A DNA stretch of 64,000 nt from the NCBI RefSeq assembly GCF_900141875.1, contig NZ_FQZE01000019.1, positions 33,920-97,919 of the forward strand. Direction: 5' to 3'. Each line of letters starts with the position of its first letter. Position 1 is the first letter of the stretch. The notes under the pieces were generated by a model. The model was not told the DNA's origin and did not search any database. It saw only the letters and a list, made by a program, of their open reading frames with translations. Source of the DNA: Tangfeifania diversioriginum. GTDB taxonomy: Bacteria; Bacteroidota; Bacteroidia; Bacteroidales; Prolixibacteraceae. The translations under genes were made by a program, and so were the position numbers. Shown piece by piece: positions 28,613 to 39,314 of this stretch.

Positions 28613-30706
28613 ATGAGAATTGATAGGATAAGATTGATAAAGTTGCTTTTTTTAATGACATGCATCATTTTGATTTCATGTTCCAGTAAAACAATTGTTT
28701 TTGTTTCTGTTCAAGGCAATGACTCAGGCGACGGTTCCTTTAAAAAACCATTTAAAACATTAGAAAAAGCATTAGATTTTATTCGCGAAGAACGATTGAA
28801 GGGGGGTAGCAAACCTTTTTCGGTTCTGATGCGCGGTGGAGACTATCCCATTACCCGGACTGTTAGATTTACTGAGGAAGACAGTTGTATAACCATTGCA
28901 TCTTATAACAATGAAAAGGTTCGTTTTACAGGTGGTGTATCAATTGATCCTTCCAATGCAATACCTGTTTCCGGCACTGAAAAGGAAAAATTATTTTCAA
29001 AAGAAAGCCGCGCAAACATTTTAATGGTTCATCTGAAAAAATTGGGGATAACCGACTATGGAGATCTTCATCCGGTTGGATTTAAGCGTCCTGAAAAACC
29101 TACATGGATGGAATTATTTATTAATGGAAAACCTGGTTATTTGTCGAAATGGCCCAATGACTCGACTGTTCAGATTGGAAAGATTATTAACAAAGGTCTT
29201 TTTGTTGCCGACGAAGACAGTAGTAACATTGGTTGTATTTTTACTTATGCAGTAGAGCAGCCAGCAAAATGGGAAAAATCAGATGATATCTGGATATTCG
29301 GGTATTTTCGATACGGCTGGGCCGACGATGCCGTAAAACTGGCTTCGATTGACACCCAAAACAAAACATTTACCACGCTCCAGCCACATCGGTATGGATT
29401 TGGAACAGGTAAACCATGGAATAAATGGTATGCCTATAATATAATTGAAGAAACAGACAGGCCCGGTGAATACTGTATCGACAGAAACGATGGCATTCTT
29501 TACTTTTATAATTCGGGGAAAATAGAATCAATTGAAGTTTCGGTTTTAAAAGACCCGTTTATTACGATGAATGGTTCATCAAACATAACGGTGAAGGGAA
29601 TTTCTTTTGATTGCGCAAGAGGGAGCGCCGTGGAAATGCTGGGAACAAACGATTGTTTATTTACGGATTGTTCTTTTAAAAATTTAGGATGTTATGCCGT
29701 AAATATCGATGATAAAATAGCTGATGCAAATGAAAGCAATTCGGTTGCCGGCAAAAAAAACGGGTTGGCAAATTGTTCTGTTTATCAGACAGGTATGGGA
29801 GGCATCAAATTGTGTGGCGGCGACCGGCAAACGCTGGAACCGGCTGAAAATTTTGTACGTAATTGTACCATCCATGATTTTAACCGGATTGCAAAAACCT
29901 ATTGTGCAGGCATAAAAATATCGGGTGTTGGAAACCGGATTTCAAACAATGAAATTTTTAATTCTCCACATGTGGCCATTTTATTATCGGGAAATGATCA
30001 CCTGATTGAATACAATGAAATTCACGATGTATGCCGGGAAACCGATGACGTTGGGGCTTTGTATTACGGACGAAATCCATCGGAACGAGGGCACATTGTT
30101 CAGTTCAATTATTTCCATCATCTGGGAGATGCACACCGCACAACAGCGGTTTATCACGACGACGGAGCCTGTGGAATGAAAGTGCATGGCAATGTATTTT
30201 ATCAGGCAGGTACATTTCCGGTACTTATTGGCGGAGGAAGCGATAACGTTTACACCAACAATATTTTTGTTGATAATCCGGTTGGAATTAAAGTGGATAA
30301 TCGTTTGCAGGCATTCGAATGGGCCAAACCCATGATTGCTCCGGGAGGTGTAGCTGAACAAAAGTTGAATGAAGTACATTACGACCAACCACCTTACAGT
30401 ACCAAGTATCCTGAATTGGCAAAATACTGGGAAGAGGATCCTTCATTTCCGAAACGAAACAAAATCGATAGAAATGTTTTTGTGAATGTCGATCAAGTTA
30501 TTCTAAAAGTTCATGAAGGGGTAAATGCAGATAAACCGTTTCTCGATTTCAGCGAAAACAACCTGATTACAGACGATGATCCCGGTTTTGTTGATCTCGA
30601 AAAACTGAACTTCAAGCTAAAAGAAACAGCTGAAGTTTTTAAAATATTACAGGGTTTTGAACAAATACCTTTCGAAAAAATCGGACCTCAGATTATTGAG
30701 GAATAA
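28613..30706 (+). CDS. Right-handed beta-helix lipoprotein, GH141-like
   Basis: A 697-residue lipoprotein. The ATG at 28613 gives a clear lipoprotein leader (lipobox LISC); an in-frame start at 28511 lies inside the GH29 gene and is rejected. After the leader comes VSVQGNDSGDGSFKKPFKTL, the usual opening of secreted beta-helix enzymes, and later repeated helix rungs with Asn/Asp ladders (residues about 330-560, including YHDDGACGMKVHGNVF). The layout resembles GH141, which includes an alpha-L-fucosidase of rhamnogalacturonan-II breakdown. The enzymatic call is tentative; the fold and location are firmer. Confidence 0.68.
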   Translation: MRIDRIRLIKLLFLMTCIILISCSSKTIVFVSVQGNDSGDGSFKKPFKTLEKALDFIREERLKGGSKPFSVLMRGGDYPITRTVRFTEEDSCITIASYNNEKVRFTGGVSIDPSNAIPVSGTEKEKLFSKESRANILMVHLKKLGITDYGDLHPVGFKRPEKPTWMELFINGKPGYLSKWPNDSTVQIGKIINKGLFVADEDSSNIGCIFTYAVEQPAKWEKSDDIWIFGYFRYGWADDAVKLASIDTQNKTFTTLQPHRYGFGTGKPWNKWYAYNIIEETDRPGEYCIDRNDGILYFYNSGKIESIEVSVLKDPFITMNGSSNITVKGISFDCARGSAVEMLGTNDCLFTDCSFKNLGCYAVNIDDKIADANESNSVAGKKNGLANCSVYQTGMGGIKLCGGDRQTLEPAENFVRNCTIHDFNRIAKTYCAGIKISGVGNRISNNEIFNSPHVAILLSGNDHLIEYNEIHDVCRETDDVGALYYGRNPSERGHIVQFNYFHHLGDAHRTTAVYHDDGACGMKVHGNVFYQAGTFPVLIGGGSDNVYTNNIFVDNPVGIKVDNRLQAFEWAKPMIAPGGVAEQKLNEVHYDQPPYSTKYPELAKYWEEDPSFPKRNKIDRNVFVNVDQVILKVHEGVNADKPFLDFSENNLITDDDPGFVDLEKLNFKLKETAEVFKILQGFEQIPFEKIGPQIIEE

Positions 30707-30740
30707 TAGTGTGGAGATATAAATTACAAATCAAATTAGC

Positions 30741-32021
30741 ATGAAAAAATTAATTTTACTATTCATAATTACTACCTTTTGTTTAGGCGGATCGGCACAA
30801 GATTTAAACTATGCAAAAGAGGTGGTTAAAACACTTTCTTCTCCTGAATTTAAAGGAAGAGGCTATGTTGGAAATGGGCATAAAATTGCTGCAAAATACA
30901 TCAGTAAACAATACGCTGACATTGGTTTAAAATCATTTGGCAAAAACTATTTTCAGCCGTTTGAAATAAATGCCAACACATTCCCTTCAAAAATGGAACT
31001 TAAGTTAAACGGAGAGACGCTTATTCCCGGTGAAGATTATATTATCGATCCAAAATCTGCATCCTTAAAAGGGGAGTTCCCGGTTGTGGTAATCCGTGAA
31101 AAAGACTTGCTGAATAAAACTAAGCTTGCTGATGTGGTGAGAAATTCTTCGGGGAAAGTTTTAATTATTGATGAAACGAATTCTGAAGTTGAAGACGCCG
31201 AAGATAAAAAAACGATAAAAGAGGTAGTTGACTATTTAAAATTCAGCCCTGAAGTTCCTTCTGTGGCAACGATTATTTATACCGATAAAAAACTAACATG
31301 GAGTGGTTCTACAATTCAAAAACCGAAAACATCTTTTATTGTAAATAAAAAACTTAACCTGAAAAGTATAAGTGAAGTAAGCATTAAAGTAAAGGCCAGA
31401 CTTATTACATGTGAAACAAATAATGTTGTTGGTTATTTGGAGGGAACAGAAAAGCCTGATTCATTTTTAGTTGTTTTGGGGCATTACGATCACCTGGGGA
31501 AAATGGGCTCAAAAATGTATATTCCCGGAGCAAACGACAATGCAAGTGGAATTTCAATGTTGCTAAGTTTGGCCAAATATTACAAAGAAAATCCGCATAA
31601 ATATTCCATTGTTTTTATCGCTTTGGGCGCTGAAGAAATGGGAATACTTGGAGCAAAATATTATGTGAAAAATCCTTTGTTCGATCTTGACAGAATTCGT
31701 TTTCTGGTTAATTTCGATATGGCCGGAACAGGAGATGAAGGAATTAAAGTGGTAAACGGAACTGTTTTCAGAAAAGAGTTTGACTTATTAAACGAGTTAA
31801 ATAAACAAAATAATTATATCCATTCGGTTAACATTCGGGGAGAGTCGTGTAACAGCGATCATTGTATGTTCTACCAGCAAGGTGTACCCAGTTTTTTTAT
31901 TTATACCATGGGTGGAATTCAGGCATATCACGATATATACGACAGATTTGAAACCTTGCCATTTACTGCATTCGAAGGGTATTCAGAGCTAATGATTAAC
32001 TTTTTTGATACTTTTGAGTAA
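30741..32021 (+). CDS. M28-family zinc metallopeptidase, exported
   Basis: A 426-residue exported aminopeptidase-type protein (signal peptide ending GGSAQ). The M28 di-zinc ligands are readable in order: His of GHYDHLG, Asp of GANDNASG, Glu pair of ALGAEEMG, Asp of VNFDMAG, and His of QAYHDIYD. A protease-associated-like insert lies at about 60-210. It probably acts in the periplasm or at the surface on peptides accompanying the polysaccharide. A peptidase in this enzyme run suggests a protein-linked or mixed substrate, or simply a shared nutritional programme. Confidence 0.88.
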   Translation: MKKLILLFIITTFCLGGSAQDLNYAKEVVKTLSSPEFKGRGYVGNGHKIAAKYISKQYADIGLKSFGKNYFQPFEINANTFPSKMELKLNGETLIPGEDYIIDPKSASLKGEFPVVVIREKDLLNKTKLADVVRNSSGKVLIIDETNSEVEDAEDKKTIKEVVDYLKFSPEVPSVATIIYTDKKLTWSGSTIQKPKTSFIVNKKLNLKSISEVSIKVKARLITCETNNVVGYLEGTEKPDSFLVVLGHYDHLGKMGSKMYIPGANDNASGISMLLSLAKYYKENPHKYSIVFIALGAEEMGILGAKYYVKNPLFDLDRIRFLVNFDMAGTGDEGIKVVNGTVFRKEFDLLNELNKQNNYIHSVNIRGESCNSDHCMFYQQGVPSFFIYTMGGIQAYHDIYDRFETLPFTAFEGYSELMINFFDTFE

Positions 32022-32042
32022 TACGAATTTTAACTCACAATT

Positions 32043-32138
32043 ATGAAACCGCGCGAAAGAGTTCTTAAAGCATTTAAACGTATTCCCGGTCTTCCTGACA
32101 GAGTTCCCGTTCAGTTTGAATTGTGCCGTCAGTTGTGA
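32043..32138 (+). pseudogene. 5' stub of a uroporphyrinogen decarboxylase-like gene
   Basis: Translation from ATG 32043 gives MKPRERVLKAFKRIPGLPDR and VPVQFELCRQL before a stop at 32136-32138. MxPRERVLKA...DRVPV is the usual N-terminus of URO-D-like methyltransferases; the remaining roughly 300 codons are missing. It sits between the M28 and C69 genes in the same orientation and is best read as a deletion remnant. Confidence 0.6.
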
Positions 32139-32266
32139 CTGAATAATAAAACTTGTTTCATGAAACGAGCATGTAAATTAGTTACCCAAGAGGATGATTA
32201 AAATTTATGCAAGCCCGCCTGACCAGCATAGTCGGGCAGGTTACATACTCAAACAATTTTAATAGC

Positions 32267-34000
32267 ATGAAATATAAAATATTCACAATTCTACTTTTTT
32301 TTACTTTAATCGGTATTCACAAAGCTTTCGCCTGCACCAATCTTATTGTTACCAAAGGCGCCAGTAAAGATGGTTCGATTATGATAACCTATGCGGCCGA
32401 TTCGCACATCCGGTATGGCGCTGCCGTGTTTTTACCAGCTGCAGATCATGAGCCCGGTGATGTGCGCGAGGTTTATCATTACGAAAACGGAAAGTTAATG
32501 GGAACAATTCCTGAAGTTGCACATACCTTTTCGGTGGTGCATTTTATCAACGAATTTCAGGTAGCGGTTGGTGAATCAACTTTTGGCGGATTGGGAGCTT
32601 TGTATGGCCAGAAAGATGCCATTCTTGATTATGGCTCCCTTATGCGCATTGGCTTGCAACGTGCAAAAACAGCACGTGAACTGATAAAAGTAATGACTGA
32701 TTTAGTAGCAGAATATGGATATGCTTCCGGTGGCGAATCTTTTTCTATTTCCGATCCGAACGAGGCCTGGATTATGGAAATGGTAGGAAGAGGCAAATAT
32801 GGTAAAGGAGGTATTTGGGTAGCTCGCCGCGTTCCCGATGGTTATGTCTCCGGCCATGCAAACCAGGCACGGATTACAACTTTCCCTTTTCAAAATACAA
32901 ATGGCTGGAATGACCGGGAACAAACTGTTTATCACTCACCAGATATAATTTCTTTTGCCAAAGAACACGGATTTTATAAAGGAAAAGACAAAGATTTCAG
33001 TTTTGCCGATGTGTATAACCCAATGACTTTTGCTGGTGCGCGTTACTGTGAAGCGCGTGTTTGGTCGTTTTTTAGAAAAATAAATAATAATATCAGGGAG
33101 AACCAAAGCATTACTGATTTTGTAACGGGCAAAATTGAGCACGATAAAAAATTTATTGACGGCGGTGCAAATCCCAATGGCTATGCTTCGAACAGGCTTC
33201 CTTTATGGGTGAAACCCGATTCCTTGCTCACGTTGCAGCAGGTGATGAACGCCATGCGCGATCATTATGAAGATACGCCCATGGATATGCGTAACGGAAC
33301 AGGTGCGGGGCCATTTGAATGTCCGTACCGCTGGAGACCGATGACCTTTGAAGTGGATGGCCAAAAATATTTGAATGAACGGGCCATTGCCACCCAGCAA
33401 ACCGGATACAGCTTTGTAGCTCAGTCACGTAACTGGCTGCCTGCACCTGTGGGCGGAATCATCTGGTTCGGTGTTGACGATACCGACGGCTGTGTTTACA
33501 CGCCTTTCTACTGCGGAATAACGGAAATCCCCGAAAGTTACAGGGTGGGCAACGGTTCCATGATTTCCTGGTCAGAGACTTCTGCATTCTGGACATTTAA
33601 TCAACTTACCAACTGGGGATATACCCGATACAACCTGATACATCCCGAAGTTGAAAAGTATCAGTCGCAACTGGAAAATCAATTTATGAATGAAGTTCAG
33701 GTGGTAGATAAACTGGCAGAAAAACAGTACAGCGACAATCCTGAATCAGCAATAGAATACATTACAAAATATTCGGTTTACTCGGGAAACAAACTGGTGA
33801 GCGACTGGAAGAATTTTTATCACTTTTTGTTTATGAAATACATGGACGGGAATGTGAAAGCGACAGATAATGGCCGGTTGAAGGATAACGGAAACGGCAG
33901 GAATATTCCACCAATGCCCCAACAACCTGGTTATGGAAAAGAATGGGAGAAAATGATGATTCAGGGAACCGGCGATTTATTAAAAGTTCCGGATAAATAA
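32267..34000 (+). CDS. C69-family dipeptidase, exported
   Basis: A 577-residue exported Ntn-hydrolase. The ATG at 32267 begins a signal peptide that ends KAFA; cleavage exposes the catalytic Cys 23 of CTNLIVTKGASKDGS, the family's N-terminal nucleophile. An in-frame ATG at 32207 would hide this leader and is rejected. Other family features are the VGESTFGG block and the SFSISDPNEAWIMEMVGRGKYG block. Length is normal for secreted Bacteroidota C69 proteins. Together with the M28 gene it forms a peptidase pair within the glycan cluster. Confidence 0.88.
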   Translation: MKYKIFTILLFFTLIGIHKAFACTNLIVTKGASKDGSIMITYAADSHIRYGAAVFLPAADHEPGDVREVYHYENGKLMGTIPEVAHTFSVVHFINEFQVAVGESTFGGLGALYGQKDAILDYGSLMRIGLQRAKTARELIKVMTDLVAEYGYASGGESFSISDPNEAWIMEMVGRGKYGKGGIWVARRVPDGYVSGHANQARITTFPFQNTNGWNDREQTVYHSPDIISFAKEHGFYKGKDKDFSFADVYNPMTFAGARYCEARVWSFFRKINNNIRENQSITDFVTGKIEHDKKFIDGGANPNGYASNRLPLWVKPDSLLTLQQVMNAMRDHYEDTPMDMRNGTGAGPFECPYRWRPMTFEVDGQKYLNERAIATQQTGYSFVAQSRNWLPAPVGGIIWFGVDDTDGCVYTPFYCGITEIPESYRVGNGSMISWSETSAFWTFNQLTNWGYTRYNLIHPEVEKYQSQLENQFMNEVQVVDKLAEKQYSDNPESAIEYITKYSVYSGNKLVSDWKNFYHFLFMKYMDGNVKATDNGRLKDNGNGRNIPPMPQQPGYGKEWEKMMIQGTGDLLKVPDK

Positions 34001-34043
34001 AAATCTATATAATTTTGCAATCAATCATTCAATTCATAAAAAT

Positions 34044-36344
34044 ATGTTCAGGAAAATAATAATTACTCTTTTTGTCGTTTCGGTTTTATTGACCGGAACA
34101 TCAGTTGCGCAAAATGCTACAGAAGATTTAACCCAATATGTAAATCCGTTGATTGGAACCCAGGAAATGGGCCACGTTTTTCCCGGCGCTTGTGTGCCGT
34201 TTGGAATGGTTCAACTGAGTCCCGATACCGATACCATCCCGTATGATGTTGACGGAAAATATACAGGAACCGTGTATCGCTACTGCGCCGGTTATCAATA
34301 CAATGATCCAACCATTGTCGGGTTCAGCCACACCCATTTCAGCGGCACCGGCCATTCCGATTTGGGTGATTTTTTAATTATGCCGACAGTAGGCGATTTA
34401 AAACTGAATCCGGGAACGGCAGACCAGCCGGAAAGTGGTTACCGTTCGCGGTTCAGCCACGAAACAGAAAAGGCGGTTCCGGGATACTATAATGTGAAAC
34501 TGGAAGATTATGATATTGATGCAGAACTTACTGCTGCTGAACACGTCGGTTTTCATCAATATACATTCCCTGAGAGTGACGATGCACATATCATTTTGGA
34601 TTTAACGCATGGGATTTATAATTACGATGGAAAAGTATTGTGGTCGCAGGTTTGGGTACAAAACGATACACTGGTAACCGGTTATCGTATTACCAGTGGT
34701 TGGGCGCGCACCAACTACCTTTATTTTGCCATGGTATTTTCGAAACCCATTGAAAATTACGGATGTAAAAATGAACACAGCCAGGTTTATAAAGGTTTCT
34801 GGCGGAAATTCGATCAGGAAAACAATTTTCCTGAAATGGGTGGAAGAAAGCTAAAAACACACTTTGATTTCAAAACAAAAGAAGGTGAAAAAATAAAGGT
34901 CAAATTTGCTATTTCGGCTGTTAGCACTGAAGGAGCGTTAAAGAATCTGAAAGCCGAAGTCCCGCATTTCGATTTTAAAAAAGTTAAACAAGAAGCTCGC
35001 TACAAATGGCAAAATGAACTCGAAAAAATTACCATCGATGCCTCGCCGGAAAAGAAAGTTACTTTTTACACCTCGCTGTACCACACGTTTATCAATCCGG
35101 TGGAATATATGGATGTGGACGGGCAGTACCGCGGAATCGATCACCAAATTCATAAGGCCGACGGTTTTGTAAATTATTCCATTTTTTCTTTGTGGGATAC
35201 ATATCGGGCTCTGCATCCGCTGCTTACTTTAATTCAGCCCAAACGTACCTCGGACATGATTAACTCGATGCTGGCCCATTACGACCAGAGTGTACTCGGC
35301 ATGTTGCCGGTTTGGAGCCACTTCGGGAATGAAAACTGGTGTATGATCGGTTACCATGCCGTACCTGTAATTGCCGATGCCTGGATAAACGGCATTCGTG
35401 GTTTCGACCCGCAACATGCGCTCGATGCCTGTATTTCTTCTGCCACCAATAAGTACTACGGAAATATTACAGATTATATGAAGCTCGGCTATGTTCCTTA
35501 TGATGTGAATGCAACCGGTTCTTCCATGACGCTGGAATATGCTTACGACGACTGGACCATCGCTCAATTGGCAAAGGCAATTGGCAAAGAAGATATTGCA
35601 AAAACCTATGAAGAACGTTCACAGAACTGGAAAAAGCTGTTCAACGACAAAACCGGTTTTATTGGAGCCAAAGACAGCGAAGGAAACTGGAAAACGCCTT
35701 TTGACCCGCTGCAAACGCACGATGAAGGTTTTATTGAAGGTAATTCGTGGAATTATTCGCTTTACGTTCCGCAGGATATTACTGGTCTCATTAAAAAAAT
35801 GGGGGGGAATGATCGTTTTTCCAATCACCTTGATTCATTATTTAGCATGTATTTGCCCGACGAATATTTTGCTGAGACAGAAGATATTACCCGGGACGGA
35901 TTAATCGGGTGTTATGTTCACGGCAACGAACCGAGCCATCATGTGGCCTACATGTACAATTGGGCCGGAAAACCCTGGAAAACACAGGAACGCATCCACC
36001 AGATTGTAAATACCATGTACCTGAACAAACCCGACGGGCTGTGTGGCAACGACGACTGCGGACAAATGTCGGCCTGGTACATTTTTTCATCGCTCGGATT
36101 TTATCCTGTTTGTCCCGGTTCAGGTCAGTATGCGATTGGTTCTCCTTCTGTTCAGGAAGCAACTATTAAATTGCCGGAGAATAAAGAGCTGGTGGTGAAA
36201 GTGGAAAATTATGCTGAAAAAAATATCTATGTGCAAAGTGTAAAAATCAACGGGAAAGAGTTGACTGACTACGCGCTGGAACACAGCGACCTGCTTGGCG
36301 GAGGCGAGCTGGTGTTTAAAATGGGTAAAAAACCGAAGAAGTGA
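34044..36344 (+). CDS. GH92 alpha-mannosidase, exported
   Basis: A 766-residue exported enzyme (signal peptide ending SVAQN). GH92 marks: VNPLIGTQEMGHVFPGACVP, the IVGFSHTHFSGTGHSDLGD block, GNEPSHHVAYMYNW and CGNDDCGQMSAWYIFSSLGFYPVCPG. GH92 enzymes are calcium-dependent exo-alpha-mannosidases that invert configuration. Length matches the family. In this cluster it would trim mannose from a branched plant or microbial glycan. It lies 43 bp after the C69 gene. Confidence 0.93.
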   Translation: MFRKIIITLFVVSVLLTGTSVAQNATEDLTQYVNPLIGTQEMGHVFPGACVPFGMVQLSPDTDTIPYDVDGKYTGTVYRYCAGYQYNDPTIVGFSHTHFSGTGHSDLGDFLIMPTVGDLKLNPGTADQPESGYRSRFSHETEKAVPGYYNVKLEDYDIDAELTAAEHVGFHQYTFPESDDAHIILDLTHGIYNYDGKVLWSQVWVQNDTLVTGYRITSGWARTNYLYFAMVFSKPIENYGCKNEHSQVYKGFWRKFDQENNFPEMGGRKLKTHFDFKTKEGEKIKVKFAISAVSTEGALKNLKAEVPHFDFKKVKQEARYKWQNELEKITIDASPEKKVTFYTSLYHTFINPVEYMDVDGQYRGIDHQIHKADGFVNYSIFSLWDTYRALHPLLTLIQPKRTSDMINSMLAHYDQSVLGMLPVWSHFGNENWCMIGYHAVPVIADAWINGIRGFDPQHALDACISSATNKYYGNITDYMKLGYVPYDVNATGSSMTLEYAYDDWTIAQLAKAIGKEDIAKTYEERSQNWKKLFNDKTGFIGAKDSEGNWKTPFDPLQTHDEGFIEGNSWNYSLYVPQDITGLIKKMGGNDRFSNHLDSLFSMYLPDEYFAETEDITRDGLIGCYVHGNEPSHHVAYMYNWAGKPWKTQERIHQIVNTMYLNKPDGLCGNDDCGQMSAWYIFSSLGFYPVCPGSGQYAIGSPSVQEATIKLPENKELVVKVENYAEKNIYVQSVKINGKELTDYALEHSDLLGGGELVFKMGKKPKK

Positions 36345-36375
36345 TAAGTAAAAAGGAACAATTCTTATTATTATA

Positions 36376-36459
36376 ATGAGTTGGACAAAGAATCAAGCCT
36401 ATGAATCATCGGGATTAATTGGACCTGTAATACCAATTGTTTTTCAAACTGAGCCTTAA
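36376..36459 (+). pseudogene. 3' stub of a glycoside hydrolase
   Basis: A 27-codon frame reads NQAYESSGLIGPV followed by a short tail and stop. The words SGLIGPV match the extreme C-terminus of the GH106-like protein at 20485 (SMGLIGPVTLY) and of similar enzymes. No upstream part is present. It is probably what remains of a deleted hydrolase gene between the GH92 and GH78 genes. Confidence 0.45.
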
Positions 36460-36564
36460 CCGAAGTTTGAAATTACAAAGGTTAATGCCGATAGACAATT
36501 GAAAAGTCTTATAGTGATGCCTGCGGCGCATACTATACCTTTAAAAATTAACAATTTAAATAGT

Positions 36565-39285
36565 ATGAAAACAGACCTGTTTCGTTCTACAAATTTTATT
36601 ACTAAAACTATTATAGTACTTTTTGTTTTTGCAACTACCGGTTGTTTTGTCAAAAACAGCCCCAAAGTATTCGACCTTCGTTGCGAAAGTCTTCAAAATC
36701 CGCTGGGAATAGACAAAACTACACCCCGCTTTAGCTGGAAAATCAGCAGCGATAAAAATGGTACCGAACAAACAGCCTTTCAAATTCTGGTTGCTGCTAA
36801 ACGTTCGGAATTAACCGAAAAAAAAGCCGATTTATGGAATTCCGAAAAGGTGGAATCTTCTGCATCTATTTTTGTACCGTATCGGGGACAAAAGTTGAAC
36901 TCCGGTACTTCTGCCTGGTGGAAGGTCCGGGTTTGGGATGAAGCCGGAAATGTTTCCGCCTGGAGCGAACCTGCCCGGTTTAGCATTGGATTGCTCAGTG
37001 AAAACGACTGGCAGGCATCTTACATCGCTTTCAACACCGAAAACGGTTACCGTGAGTGCCCGCAGCTTTATTCTGCATTTGAAGTGGACGAAACTGATTC
37101 CAGGTATTTTCTGCATGTGAATTCACTGGGATACCACGAAGTTTTCATAAACGGGAAGAAAGCGGGCAACGGTGTGCTTGCGCCGGCAGTATCGCAGTTC
37201 GACAAACGGTCGCTTATTAATACCTACGATGTTTCTGATCTGCTGCAAAAAGGGAAAAACGAAATTATCCTCTGGCAGGGTAGCGGCTGGTACACCGAAG
37301 GCCTGCCCGGAGTAGTCAACAACGGTCCTGTTGTGCGGGCGCAACTGGAAAAAGTTGAAAATAACCAACGGGAAATCATTTTGGCAACGGATAAAAACTG
37401 GCAGGGAAGAAAAAGCAGCTACACCCGGCATGGCAACTGGCGGTCCGACCGATTTGGCGGTGAGATTGTGGATGGAACACTGGTTGGAAATGATTTGCAA
37501 ACTGAAAATCCGGAAAATCCCTGGCAACCGGTTTCCTTTGTTAATGTTCCTGTTCACGAGGCAAGCCCGCAGATGACCGAACAAAATGGCATAACCGATA
37601 CAATTGTTCCTGTATCAATCAAAGAAATTGCACCCGACACTTTTCTGGTGGATTTGGGAAAAAACCTCACCGGATGGGTGGAACTTCATTTTCCTAACCT
37701 GCAAAAAGCACAGGAAATTAAGCTGGATTATTGCGATCATTTAATCGATGGCGAGCGGTTTAACGACAGGAACCAGTGGGATAAATACATTGCTTCCGGA
37801 AATTCAACCGAAAAATTTATCAATAAATTCAATTACCACGGGTTCAGATACATTCGCATTACCGGGATGAAGGAGAAACCGGCCGCTGGATCCATCAAAG
37901 CTTATTTGATTCATACCGGTTTTGAGCCGGCAGCAACATTTGAATGTTCCGACCCCGATCTGAATGCCATTCACGATATGCTGTTTTACACGTTGCAATG
38001 CCTGAGCATGGGGGGTGATTTTGTGGATTGCCCGCAAATCGAGCGACTCGGCTATGGCGGCGACGGAAATGCGTCCACTCTAACGGCACAAATTATGTAT
38101 AATCTGGCGCCGGTGTACAACAACTGGTTGCAGGCCTGGGCCGATGTTATCCGCGAAGACGGAGGAATGCCACACACCGCCCCGAATCCGTATCGTGCAG
38201 GCGGAGGTCCTTATTGGTGCGGGTTTATCATTACCGCTTCGTGGAATACCTACCTGAATTACGGCGATACGCTGGTGTTGGAAAAATATTACCCGGTGAT
38301 GCAAAAATGGCTCGGGTATGTGGAAAAATATACAGTTGACGGCTTGCTGAAACAATGGCCCAACACTGATTACCGTAACTGGTACCTTGGCGACTGGGCT
38401 ACACCGGAGGGAATCGACCAGACGGATGAAAGATCAGTTGACCTCGTGAATAATTCCTTTATTGCCGTTTGTTTCGACAACATGGAACGCATTGCCAACG
38501 TGCTTGGAAAGCCTGAAGAAGCCCGTGTGTATGCTTCGAAAAAACAACAGTTGCAGGAAACGGTTCATGAAACATTTTTTGATGAAGCAACCAATACGTA
38601 TGCCACCGGAACGCAGATTGACCTGGCTTTTCCGATGATTGCCGGCGTGGTTCCGGAGGATAAGTTGGATGCTGTGGAAAATGCGTTGTATCATGAAACC
38701 AAAGTGACCTGGGACGGACATCTGGCAACCGGACTGGTGGGATTGCCGGTTTTAACGGAATGGGCTGTGGAAAACAATGCAGCTGATTTTATGTATTCCA
38801 TGCTGAAAAAACGGGATTACCCCGGTTTCCTCTACATGATTGACAACGGCGCTACCACCACCTGGGAACACTGGAACGGTGCCCGCAGCCGCATTCACAA
38901 CTGCTACAACGGCATTGGATCGTGGTTTTACCAGGCAGTTGGAGGAATCCGGAAGGTGGAAAATGTTCCGACCTACCGCAAGGTGCGCATTCAACCGCAA
39001 ATACCCGATGGCGTAACCTGGGCCAACACGTCGCAGGAAACACCTTATGGAAAACTAATGGTGAACTGGAATCTGGCCGGGGAGATGCTGGAACTGGATG
39101 TTGAAATCCCCGTGGGAGTGGAAGCACTGATGATATTGCCAACCGATGATATGGAATCAGTAAAAGTTAACGATGAAAAACCAGAAGGAATAAACCTGCA
39201 TGCCTCTGAGGGGCAGGAAAAGGTCAGGTTAAATTTAGGTTCCGGTGTGTATCATGTCCTGTCCGGTTTAAACCTGGAAGATTAA
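36565..39285 (+). CDS. GH78 alpha-L-rhamnosidase lipoprotein
   Basis: A 906-residue lipoprotein (start at 36565; lipobox FATTGC). The N-terminal fibronectin-like domain has DLRCESLQNPLGIDKTTPRFSW, followed by rhamnosid_N sandwich motifs, and the (alpha/alpha)6 catalytic domain carries GGDFVDCPQIERLGYGGDG, corresponding to the GH78 DCPQRxERxGWxGD acid motif, and ATTTWEHWNG near residue 750. It hydrolyses terminal alpha-L-rhamnose. An in-frame start at 36499 is upstream of the leader and rejected. With the GH106-like gene it gives the cluster two rhamnosidase families. Confidence 0.92.
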   Translation: MKTDLFRSTNFITKTIIVLFVFATTGCFVKNSPKVFDLRCESLQNPLGIDKTTPRFSWKISSDKNGTEQTAFQILVAAKRSELTEKKADLWNSEKVESSASIFVPYRGQKLNSGTSAWWKVRVWDEAGNVSAWSEPARFSIGLLSENDWQASYIAFNTENGYRECPQLYSAFEVDETDSRYFLHVNSLGYHEVFINGKKAGNGVLAPAVSQFDKRSLINTYDVSDLLQKGKNEIILWQGSGWYTEGLPGVVNNGPVVRAQLEKVENNQREIILATDKNWQGRKSSYTRHGNWRSDRFGGEIVDGTLVGNDLQTENPENPWQPVSFVNVPVHEASPQMTEQNGITDTIVPVSIKEIAPDTFLVDLGKNLTGWVELHFPNLQKAQEIKLDYCDHLIDGERFNDRNQWDKYIASGNSTEKFINKFNYHGFRYIRITGMKEKPAAGSIKAYLIHTGFEPAATFECSDPDLNAIHDMLFYTLQCLSMGGDFVDCPQIERLGYGGDGNASTLTAQIMYNLAPVYNNWLQAWADVIREDGGMPHTAPNPYRAGGGPYWCGFIITASWNTYLNYGDTLVLEKYYPVMQKWLGYVEKYTVDGLLKQWPNTDYRNWYLGDWATPEGIDQTDERSVDLVNNSFIAVCFDNMERIANVLGKPEEARVYASKKQQLQETVHETFFDEATNTYATGTQIDLAFPMIAGVVPEDKLDAVENALYHETKVTWDGHLATGLVGLPVLTEWAVENNAADFMYSMLKKRDYPGFLYMIDNGATTTWEHWNGARSRIHNCYNGIGSWFYQAVGGIRKVENVPTYRKVRIQPQIPDGVTWANTSQETPYGKLMVNWNLAGEMLELDVEIPVGVEALMILPTDDMESVKVNDEKPEGINLHASEGQEKVRLNLGSGVYHVLSGLNLED

Positions 39286-39314
39286 AAAACAAACTAATTT
39301 TAAATACAAAAAAA

